From Pelecanus crispus (lineage: Eukaryota > Chordata > Aves > Pelecaniformes > Pelecanidae), in NCBI RefSeq assembly GCF_030463565.1, contig NC_134646.1:40183240-40247239 (forward strand): DNA of 64,000 nucleotides, written 5' to 3'. Each line of letters opens with the position of its first letter. The first letter of the stretch is position 1. Of this stretch, positions 48,927 through 58,800 are shown one piece after another. The notes below the pieces were generated by a model. It did not search any database and was not told the origin of the DNA. It saw only the letters and a program-made list of their open reading frames with translations. A program made the position numbers and the translations under genes.

Positions 48927-49055
48927 TTTAAAGTGGCTTTGGTTTACTAAATTAAGTCAATATATGTATTCTAATCCAGGAATAAAGTGGCTTTAATTCA
49001 TTTTAATTGATTTCATTGTCAAGTTAAAATGTCATTGAATCAAAGTCACTTTAAA
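48927..49055. repeat. Short repeat cluster: AAAGTGGCTTT direct copies and inverted partner
   Basis: tttaaagtggctttg (48927-48941) has a one-mismatch inverted partner caaagtcactttaaa (49041-49055), and a direct copy of aaagtggcttt sits between them near 48985-48997. The spacing would allow a stem of 14-15 bp with a loop of about 100 bases. No function is recognised. Confidence 0.6.
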
Positions 49056-49985
49056 TAACAAAGCCCAGTGATTTTAAGAGATTTTCTTCAGGTCATTCAG
49101 AGATGTGTCTACAAGGAATTTTAGTGTAGAATTAAGAAACAGTCTGAATTTATGGAATGAGATGCTGTTCCAGCTGATCAGGTGCAAATCCGGAAGGCAC
49201 AGTAAAAGAACAGTGAAGCCAAGCCATACTCCCCATTGCTGGTCCACTGAGCCTTCAGGTGGGACATGTCTGGGAAGCATCACGGCTCCCACCCAGCCTG
49301 AGTACCTGAGTTTTCTTTGGTTAAAACTCAAGGCGTGGGAGGGTGGGAGACTAAGGCACAGAGCTGACCTCAGAGTTTCACTCATGCTGGGGTTCAGCAG
49401 TAACCTCCACACCACACTTTCACAGTCTGTAAAACAGAGGCAGCGGTGCTCTTTGCGAGGAGCACTGTGAAATTCATAAGCTGCTGTTATGGGCTGTACG
49501 GACTAAATATAAATAAGTAAATCAAGTATTTAGAAAACTGCTTTAGCAACACAGATAACTAGAAACTTAACCTGAGGGCTTGTGATTGCAAGCTGTGTCT
49601 CTCACCTGTGCAGACAGGGCAAAAGAGTATTATGGGAACTCATAAATCACCAAAGTCCCTATAGCATCAATTTACAGCCTGAGATTAGTATTGATATTTT
49701 TACTGCCAAAACTGAGGGTTGTTAGAGCTTGACAGCATCTGAAGGCAGATTCTGCCTATAATAGATATTACAAAGCACTTGGATAATAGCTTCAAAAATG
49801 ATACCCCAAATTTAGTATGACTGAGTTGTTAAGATCACAATTGCCTGAGAGGGACAGTCTTGTTACCGTTTCCATCATCACCTCTATAACCGGAACTTTA
49901 TAAGGATTCAGCCATCGAATATCATTAGCCAGACAAACCCACACAGGTTTTCAGCTGAAGAGGGAATACCTGTCATCCATATTTA

Positions 49986-50002
49986 GGGGGGGGGGGGGGG
50001 GG
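49986..50002 (+). repeat. G17 homopolymer
   Basis: Seventeen consecutive G's in otherwise AT-rich intergenic sequence. It can form a G-quadruplex and its length is likely unstable between individuals and assemblies. Confidence 0.9.
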
Positions 50003-53000
50003 CGGAAATATGTAAAGCTCTACAAATGTTTCATCATTATAGTGGGAGACAGGCCTTTGGGCATCAACGAGAGCTCCTTTTGAACCAGGCTCAGCCCTGA
50101 GGCTTTGTCACACGGAGACATTATAAAGCATAGTGTGGGTTCAGGCCTCTGGAAAAGCCACAAGCCATGTTTTTAGTTAAAAGGACAAACCATTAGAAGT
50201 GTGCTGACAAAGTCTCCTACTGGAGCAGCAGCTGATGATGCCAGACGATTTCAGTGCTGGTATAGATTTAAATTGGTTCCCTGCTGGTCTACTGATATTT
50301 GTGCTATTGTTTTAGCTTGTAGAGCTGTATTGATCCAGGCTGAGGATGAAAAAAATATTCATCCTCCAAACTATCATAGTTATCAGAAAAAAAAAACCCC
50401 AAAGGTACAGGATGGGAGGGTGAGTTTTCACACAGAGCAGCTGTTGAAAATAGATGAAGCAAAACAGGAACAGAAAGGAGTTCTTTTTGTGAAACACTTG
50501 GAGAGTTATTCCAGAATAGTTTCTATAATTATATGTTAATCCAACTGAACTTTCAAGTGTAGATAATACTTGACTCCTATTCCCAGGCAAGGGATTCATT
50601 TCCAAGCCATATGTCTTCTCAGGAGCCATATTAACTGAAAATAGATCACTATGTGCAGAGACAGTTGAAACAAAGATCACTCCAGTTCAGTTCAAAGTCA
50701 GGTTAGCCTCTCAGTAACGGCTGATGATTTTTGTTTTGACTGTATTGCATTAACAGGGAAGGGCACCTTTTAGAACTAGATTCAGTCCTATTCAGCATGG
50801 GGCTAAATTTTAAGTGTTGGCAGTCCATGCAATGCTTCCTTTACCATTGTATCCATATTTCCAGCATCCTGTAATCAGCAGCTGAGCTCTGAGGAGCAGG
50901 GACTAACTGAGCCTGCTTCTCTGAGTTAATAGCTGATACACAGTGTGGTTCCAAGGCCTCTGCATGACGGTGTCCTGCTAATATATAACATTTTTCACTG
51001 TTAATTAAAGGTGATGGGGAAATTTTCCTAAGATTGTTTCACTAGTCCAGTTTACAGCACATCCCCCAAACAGTTTCATCAGCACAAGTGCAGAGGCAGT
51101 GGACTGTGTCATAGGTGCAACAATAACAAGCAGGAACCTCTTAAATCAACTTTGCTGCCAGAACTTGGAACTACGTCCTGATTTTTCCATTGGGTTTATT
51201 ATTTTTCAACTCCACAGTCTGGGCTCTCATGTAACTGAACATTCCCCTTTCCGGAGAAGAATCTTCAATAATTACATGTGTTATTGTTCTGTCTGGGCTT
51301 CAGAAGAAACAACGTATTTGAATAATTGGTAGAAATTGAATTGTGATTTAATAGAAAGTCAAGCAGTCTCCCAATGCTTCCCACTGTGTGATTAATACTC
51401 TGTAAGGAATGCCTTCATGTTTGTCATACAGAAAGCAAAGTTTAGACTTTTGTTCTTCCTTGTAGAATAAGGGAAAGAGTAAACAAAGAAAATCAATTAT
51501 AAATGTTCCATTAATAAGGATAAAGATGGAATATATCTGTCACTGGGAAAAACCCTGACTTGATTCCCGAGGGACTGCCTCTCAACAGTTTTGGCTTAGC
51601 AAAGGCGTTTGAGCAGGCTATTCTTGGTCAGATAAAGAGAAGCACTGCTGGCAGCACATACTCTGTGGAGACTTGAAATCTCTGCAGTATGCTCCCTAGC
51701 TTGGTCCAGATGCACTGATTCTCCAGGCACAGTGAAAGACATATTTATTTGATCAAGGTTATGGAGAAAGCTGTGGGTATATTCCCAGAATGATAAACGG
51801 GGGAAGAAAGGATGGTAGGAATGACAATTATTCAAATAAAACTGAGACTGGTTTTCCTTTTGTTTCACTGTTACTGCTGAAATATTAACTATAAGCAAAA
51901 TTTAATTTTGTTTATATTAATGTAAATAAATAATCATATAAATCCTAGCAGTCTTATTCCCTAGCAAGAACATATCCTAGTAGGGTACATTTAAATCAGA
52001 GAACCAAATAGTTACTAAATACAGAACCATTGCTCAAATTTACAACACCCTTTAGGGAATTAGTGTCCTCCCACTCCCTCAACAACAACAGAAATAGTTC
52101 ATCCTACTGGCCAAACGGTAACTTCCAGATGACACTAATTTGACCAGCTGAAGCTGTTGGTTAGGATTACTACTTGCGGTGGATACAGTTAAGCATATTT
52201 TGTGTAAGATTTCAGAGAGTCAAGGTGAAAATTTGCCGTGTCACCCTGTGATGAACATCTTTAACCTGACATAAACCATAGAAACATTTAGGAAATACCA
52301 TGAGTTGTGCTTGGTATTGCTCTGATTAACTCTTTTCAAATTAATTCCATGTGTGGACTTTCTTTTTCTGGAGTAAGAGTTCCTGGTTCCAGTAACTGGA
52401 ACATCCCAATTGCTTTCCAGTATAAAATGGCCACAGCTGGCGTTATCTAGGAATAGCTATTTCATGATGGCTTAATGAAAAGCATAAGCAGGCCCAAGAC
52501 GTGTGTTTACAAGCAGAACCTATTAATTTCCACACGAGCTGAAGGTACTCTGTGCTTTGCAGGAGTGAGCTGCTCAGAAAGCAGAGCCCCAGGGCCAGTG
52601 ATTCTAAGTCAGTGACAAGAAGGTTTTCTATTCTGTTTTAAAACTGATGTCAAGCCAGACTGAGTGCTAAATATTAATTTGTAAACAAGAAATGGAGAAA
52701 TAATGAAAAGCTTAAGCTCTGTTACAGACCGTAAGTTCAAACATTACTCCAAATGCGAACATGTCTCTCTGGCTTATTTTACTTCCATTATTTCCTTCAA
52801 AAGATGGAGACAGAGTTTCAGCATCATAAAGTGCTTTCTATCTTTCATCCATTAAATATATCTCCTCTTGAAAAGCACCAAATGGCAATCAGTAAACAGA
52901 GGTAATCACTCATCAGGAACAGCATAGGCATCAACAGTTTCTGCATCTTACTGCTGGTTTTTTGACTTTCTGTCTGCCTATCTTTAGGGAAAGAGGTATC

Positions 53001-53646
53001 TGAGATATCTCAGCCTCCTGGGTATACCCATGCAAATGGAAATCATGACGTTCACCTGCTTGGCATAGGAATCCAGGATCTGAGAACTACCCTGAGATCA
53101 CCATCTAATAAGAGTCACCAGCACCAGGTGGGATGCCACATGCTATTCTTTGCAGCACAGCCAGCTTCAGCCCCTCTGCCTGCCTACCCGGGGCTGCCCA
53201 TGGCGCTGAAACAACTGCTTCTCAACCACGTGGTTTGGTTTTTTTCCTGGTTATTTTTAGCCCAGATCAGTTCACTGATCTCATTTTCCATGTAGCCTCA
53301 GGGAGTGGCTTGGGGAGAAACAGTTGTGCCAAAACAAACAGTGTGAGATGGGAACAAGTGGTTGAAGGTCAGAACCGCTGAGCCAGCATCATCCTGAGGA
53401 GGATGGCACCCAGAGCGGTGCTCCCACCCTGGCACGCACACAGATGTAAATGCCTTTGGGTCCCTGGAGGGACTGCGTGCAAACCAGGGGCTACAGCAAT
53501 CAGCAGGTGAAGGCTGATGCAGAAGGATGGTCTAAGTCTTTCGATCTAACCCTCCTGCAGGTTCTGAAATCACAAATAGTCCATCAGTTGCGGCACTTGC
53601 GTAGAGTATGGAAGTTCAGACTCTTGTATAGTCATGGTTCTTTTTT

Positions 53647-53651
53647 AGCAC
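53647..53651. repeat. 5-bp target-site duplication, left copy
   Basis: AGCAC immediately left of the TGTGGTGG terminus of the LTR element. The same five bases follow its other end at 55836-55840. A 5-bp duplication is typical of ERVL-like (class III) elements rather than the 6 bp of alpharetroviruses. Confidence 0.8.
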
Positions 53652-53758
53652 TGTGGTGGCTTTGGCCTTGGGTGGCTGCTAGGTGCCACCAAGCTGTTCT
53701 ATTGCTCCCCGCCTCAGCAGGACAGGTAGGAAGAAAGTGAGATGGGAAAAAAAAAAAA

Positions 53759-53943
53759 ACCACCCCCCCCAAAAAAAACCCTCATGGGTCAAGAGAAAGG
53801 CAGTTTAATTAAATAAAGCAAAAGCAAAGGCTGCATGCAGAAGCAAAAAGAAGGAAACAGAGATTTTGTGCTCTACTTCCCATCAGCAGGCAATGTCCAG
53901 CCACTTCCTGGGAAGCAGGGCTTTGGTACGCATAGTGGTTGCT
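53759..53943 (+). repeat. Left arm of a large inverted repeat in the ERV
   Basis: This stretch is the reverse complement of 54632-54842. The best part (53781-53943) matches at roughly nine positions in ten by eye. Shared blocks include caagagaaaggc, gcatgcagaagcaaaa, ctacttcccatcagcagg and gggaagcagggctttggtac. On the minus strand it reads as the 3' part of a second type of avian LTR. Near its outer edge are C and A runs. Confidence 0.88.
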
Positions 53944-53945
53944 CA

Positions 53946-54398
53946 TGGGCAAAGAAATATGGCATTGAGTGGGTGTATCACATTCCCTATTACCCACAAG
54001 CCTCTGGAAAGATTGAGAGGTATAATGGACTGTTAAAGACTATGTTGAGTGCATTGGGCAATGGGGCATGGAAACACTGTGATATGAATTTAGCAGAAGC
54101 CACTTGGCTGGTTAACACCAGAGGATCTGCTAATTGTCTTGGTCCTGCCCAAACAAAACCCCTACCTACTGTGGGAGGAGATAAGGTCCCCATAGTGCAC
54201 ATGGGGAAGTGGCTGCGGAAGGCAGTGTGGATTCCTCCTCCCATGGGAAAAGGCAAACCCATTTCTGGGATTGCCTTCGCTCAGGGACCTGGGTGTACTT
54301 GGTGGGTAATGTGGAAGGATGGGGAGACCTGGTGTGTGCATCAAAGAGATCTAACCTTGGGGGAAAAAATAATCTGTTTTGTGAGTTGTATGTTGTAG
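53946..54398 (+). pseudogene. Retroviral integrase remnant (C-terminal part), ERV relic
   Basis: About 150 codons are open to a TAG at 54396-54398. They start WAKKYGIEW, followed by HIPYYPQASGKIERYNG, which is the region of the third catalytic acidic residue of the DDE integrase core; the glutamate codon is at 54015-54017. LAEATWLVNTRGSAN follows, and then a basic/tryptophan-rich C-terminal domain (GPGCTWWVMWKDGE). The part carrying the first two catalytic aspartates is missing. Upstream, the frame runs into the left inverted arm (53835-53945), whose translation is not integrase. It is therefore a 5'-truncated, non-functional relic. No envelope gene follows, as in ERVL-like elements. Confidence 0.85.
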
Positions 54399-54631
54399 GA
54401 AGTAATGTAGCAGGAATGACCTGAACCGACAAAGAGTGAGTTTCGCAAGGAAGCAGACAAGTACGATGACTCAAACCAAGCCAGTGTTGGTGCCCAACAA
54501 CTGAGCATACTGCTTCTGCCCTGAACACCCTGTCAGGATGACAGATGCAGCCCAAGTCATAGCCTGTTTGTGAACATCTGGAAGAGTGAAGGAAGCCTGG
54601 GGGACATTTGTTATTTACATTTGTCTTCTGG
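54399..54631 (+). mobile_element. Non-coding ERV sequence between integrase remnant and LTR-like arm
   Basis: About 230 bp after the integrase stop with no substantial + strand open frame. It resembles the post-pol region of env-less avian ERVs and leads straight into the right arm. It is part of the + oriented fragment inside the composite element. Confidence 0.6.
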
Positions 54632-54842
54632 AGCAACTGCTACACGTACCAAAGCCCTGCTTCCCAAGAAGTGGCTGGACATCGCCTGCTGATGGGAAGT
54701 AGAGAACAAAATCTTTGTTTCCTTTTTTTTTTTTTTTTTGCTTCTGCATGCAGACTTTGCTTTTGGTTTTTTTTAATTAAACCGCCTTTCTCTTGAGCCA
54801 CAAGGTTTTTTGTTTTTTGGGGTTTTGGGTTTTTTTTTGGGG
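54632..54842 (-). repeat. Right arm of a large inverted repeat in the ERV
   Basis: The inverted partner of 53759-53943. On the + strand it runs agcaactgctacacgtacc, aaagccctgcttcccaag and gtggctggacatcgcctgc, followed by a T18 run, and ends in G/T-rich sequence with a G10 tract. It follows the integrase remnant in the order expected of the retroviral 3' region running into an LTR. Confidence 0.88.
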
Positions 54843-55188
54843 GGGGGGTGAGGCTGTGGAAATCAGTTTAATTTATTGCCAAACAAATCAGAGTAGGGTA
54901 ATGAGAAATAAAACCAAATCTTAAAATACCTTCCCCCCCCGGCTCTTCCCAGGCTCAACTTCACTCCTGATTTTTCTCTACCTCCTTCCCCCAAGCAGCA
55001 CAGAGGGATGGGGAATGGGGGTTGCAATCAGTTCATCACTCACTTGTTGTCTCTCCCACTCCTTCCTCCTCAGGGAAGGACTTCCCACATTATTCCTCTG
55101 CTTCAGTGCGGGGTCCCTCCCACAGGAGACAGTCCTCCATGAACTTCTCCATCTTGAGTCCTTCCCACGGGCTACAGTTCTTCACAAA

Positions 55189-55447
55189 CTGCTCCAGTGT
55201 GGGTCCCTTCCACGTGGTGCAGTCCTTTGGGAACAGACTGCTCCAGCGTGGGTCCCCCACAGAGTCACAAGTCCTGCCAAATCTGCTCCAGCCTGGGCTT
55301 CTCTCTCCACAGGTCCACAGCTCCTGCCAGGAGCCTGCTCCAGCACGGGCTTCCCATGGGGTCACAGCCTTCTTTGGGTGCATCCACCTGCTCCAATGTG
55401 GGGTCCTCCCCGGGTGCAGGTGGATATCTGCTCCACCGTGGGCCTCC
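55189..55447 (-). repeat. Degenerate internal repeat within the LTR (six copies of a CTGCTCCA unit)
   Basis: CTGCTCCA followed by a variable N2-4 and then GGG starts at 55189, 55238, 55283, 55335, 55388 and 55428, at spacings of 40-53 bp. On the minus strand the units read as CCC...TGGAGCAG. The block is GC-rich and open in several frames on both strands (a 223-codon + frame at 55015-55686, and a 119-codon minus frame at 55090-55449), which follows from the repeat structure rather than from a known protein. Confidence 0.75.
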
Positions 55448-55835
55448 ATGGCTGCAGGGGCACAGCCTGCCTCACCATGGGCTGCACCACGGGCTGCAGG
55501 GGAATCTCTGCTCTGGTGCCTGCAGCACCTCCTCCCCCTCCTTCTTCACTGCCCTTGGTGTCTGCAGAGTTGTTCCTCTCTCATATTCTCACTCATCACT
55601 CCAGCTGCAGTTTGTGCCCTGGTGGTTTTTTTTGTTTTTTTCCCTTCTTAAATATGTTATCACAGAGGTGCTACCACAGCTGCTGACGGTCTCAGCCTTG
55701 GCCAGCGGTGGGTCTGTCTTGGAGCCGGCTGGCATTGGCACTATCACACACAGGGGAAGCTTCTAGCAGCTTCTCACAGAAACCACCCCTGTAGCCCGCC
55801 CCACTACTGAAACCTTGCCATGCAAACCCAATGCA

Positions 55836-55840
55836 AGCAC
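55836..55840. repeat. 5-bp target-site duplication, right copy
   Basis: AGCAC directly after the cccaatgca terminus of the LTR element, identical to 53647-53651. Confidence 0.8.
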
Positions 55841-58800
55841 TTTCCTTCTTTACATAAGTTATGAAGACAGAGATAATGGGGCCCTTAGACACAAGAAGTG
55901 TCATTTTAATACCCCAGTTAAATATCTTCAAAAGGTAACATGTATCACCTGCACCATACTTCAAGTAATATTGAACTCCACTTTTATTTGCTTAGCTTTT
56001 TCTCCTAAATTTGATTAAGAGCCTGAGGCTGGAAGAGGGCAGAAGGAATAAAAGCAAGCTCTACCCTCCTGTCACCTGCTAACAGTGATTCAAGCAGTTA
56101 ATCAGGATCCTCTGTGAGAATGACTGAAATGATATAGTGATGAAGTCCTGCTTGGTCAGGTTTATCATTCAGTTTATCATCTTTTCTTCCTTGTGAAGAT
56201 GGTTTCTGAGGCTGTATGAGAAGGTCAAGCTGCTTTTGACCTTAGGGCTGCCAGTTGGGTCAGGAGATCAGTAGAAATTCTAGGATACAGCTGTGGAGGT
56301 ATGCGAGCACACTATTTTTTAAAAAATTGGATCACAACAAAAGAGTCATAAATTTTGTTGAAATCAGAACCAAGAAGCTTACAGATACTATTACATAAAC
56401 AAATCCCGTTTTATTTTTAAGGAATTATTTAATGAATTTTTTAAAAAATTAATCTCCTAATCTTTAAACCACTGGAAATGGAGCAGTAATTGTAGGCCTA
56501 TCTGGAATATTAGGAACTTGAAACAAAGATGCTTGGCTTTTTATCTTAAGAGTCCTAGAATACATATGAACAATATGCTAATTGTGAACCAATCTGCTAA
56601 CTTGTAAATCTGCAATAACATTCTTGCTCCATTACATGCAACAGAACTCTATAAATAATCAGGGGAAATTTACTTTTCCCATTACAAGATATCAGTGTCA
56701 CTAATAGCAAGCTGTGCATTCTCGATTAGCGATTATGTTGCTGCGATTAAGTTACTTCTGGTGCTTTAAAAATAACCTTGACTATTCCTCTTGTCTCAGA
56801 ATTGCCTGGCAGAAATCATTCACAGGAGCAGCGCCTGTGTCACACAATACTGTTGCAACGTTATTGGATTAAGGACAGTCAGCAAGAAGAGTCCAAAGCA
56901 CTTCCCAAGATTAGTTTCTCAGGAAAAGTGCTTTCCCCATAAAACCTGTGCTCCTAAGAGAATGTAATCCATCGTCTACTGAGAGTAACAGCAATCTTAC
57001 CATGATATTAGATAAAAAGCAGGGTTGAAAAGCTTTTTGGTAGAAAAACCTCTTAGGACAGCATGTAGCACAGTACTGGAATCAAAATAGGTTTATCCAA
57101 CTTGACATTTTTCTGAAACTTGCTCTGTTTTGTAATGGTATTAACAATGCTGCAGAAGAGTTGAGTAGGTAAACTGACAGGCTGGTTTTGTCACTGGGTG
57201 CTGTTTATACAACATAGACCATGCAATTTTACCACCATGTGCTCCTTCTGGCAAGGAGTGGGGATGGTATCATGTTGGCTTGCAGCAAACAGGCAACTCA
57301 ACATGACCTCCAGATATTATGCCACTGAATATATTGGTGCTGCACCTGTATCTTGAATACTGTGTGCTGTTCTGGTTTCCCATTCTTACCAATCTCATTC
57401 AATGACATGTTAAAATAAGAAAAGGTACTGAAAGTGGTTGATGTGGATGTACCTATCTACCTGTGCCATTCTGTTAATCTTAACACCTGAAAATTAGCAG
57501 TAACCTGGAATTAAAGACCATGTGTTTGACTCCACTTTTTCAGGAAGTCTAAATAAATTTTATGTTCTCTCTCAGAAATTACCAAAGAGGCTGTAGTAGA
57601 GAGCTGTTAAATAATGACCTTTCTAAAGAAGTTGAATAAGGAGCAATTGCAACATTTCATAAGCCAAAACCTAGAATTAAATTGCTGGGAATGGATTTAA
57701 AACATCAAAGGAAATTCTTTTTCACGCACTTCATAGCTAAATTGAGTCACCTTTTGCCACAAAGAAGCTGCAAGGCAAAAACTGTCAATGAGATCTAAAA
57801 GCAATTCTGGCAAGGATATTAGATGGTATGAATTCTTAATCTGACCCCAAACTGCAGTTTTTATGTTCCTGTGACTCGTACCCCAATAGCAGGAACTACT
57901 GCTGTGCATAACTTGAAGAGCACATACTCATATGTTCAGTGCTACTAAAATACACATACTGTATTGTAACACAATTTGTAGCATCCAGATGCTGTTTCTA
58001 GTATCTTGGCATTTAAGGAAGAAAGCGACTATCAAAGTACAATTAATACAATTATTGTTTAATTGCTACAAGATACAGGTGCACTGAAAGGTCTCAGTCG
58101 CTAAATTTGTACTACTAAAAAATCTTTATTAACACGAATCTATACACAGACCACCACTATAATTGAAAAGCAGGCTCCAAGACAAATTCAGATTCATTTC
58201 ATAAAGGTACATGTTTTTTGGGCCGTCAGTTTTATTCTTCAGTCTGCTCTTTTATACTGGTGCATTTGAAATTCAAATGGAGCTGTAGTAGGAAAACATC
58301 TCTGTAACTGCTGTTAACTAGAAACACCAAGAAATTCTTGCTGGCGCTCAGCAGGAGGTTTTCATTCAGCCCCTCAGACTAGAATCTCGTTCTCTCCTCG
58401 AATACTGCCAGGGCTTTTTCTTCAATATGCAGGTGCGGGGCACACTTTTTAAGTAATGAATGAGAACTGCTGAGCAGGGCACAAAAGCTTCCAAATTGAA
58501 AAAGTATCCAGTTCCTGTTACTGTCTCTGGGTGTGCTTGCATGTGTGCGCCTAGCACACAATAAAAATTCCCTTGTGGTTGAAAAATACCCAGATACTGA
58601 CTTGATAGGAAAAATATGAACAATGAAATTAGGGTTCTTTCTATCTAAGCATCAAACTGTCCAATGAAACAAAAACTATGGCACCATTTAACATACAGTT
58701 TTTGCTACTAATTAACCTTTCTTATCCATGCTGCTTGTATGTTAATCGCCAGTCTATCATGTTAAATGGGGGTTCACTGGACAAACCCCAGCAATGCAGA

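Larger units (their letters stand above)
37446..53646. other. Intergenic stretch (16 kb) with GC-rich block near 42.7 kb
   Basis: No gene is recognised. A 138-codon + frame at 41126-41542 and frames in the GC-rich block at 42538-42860 have no recognisable domain. Simple repeats and the weak promoter candidate are listed separately. The rest is AT-rich and unremarkable. Confidence 0.55.
53652..55835 (-). mobile_element. Composite avian endogenous-retrovirus LTR insertion with internal fold-back block
   Basis: On the minus strand the element starts TGCATTGGGTTTGC (55835) and ends in AAAGCCACCACA (53652), so it has TG...CA termini, and a 5-bp target duplication flanks it. The right part (about 54843-55835) is the LTR 5' body. 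It has a poly(A) signal AATAAA on the minus strand near 54875 and six GGAGCAG-centred internal repeats. The left part (about 53652-53758) is the LTR 3' end, with the cctgctgaggcggggag and ggtggcacctagcagcc segments common in bird LTRs. Between them lies a block with inverted arms around a + strand integrase remnant. The LTR families are recognised from general familiarity with avian repeats; a library name was not assigned. Confidence 0.8.

Noticed and set aside
55015..55766. Long + strand open frames (223, 209 and 189 codons)
   Set aside because: They are antisense to the LTR and arise from its repeated GC-rich units; three overlapping frames are open at once and none shows a protein family.
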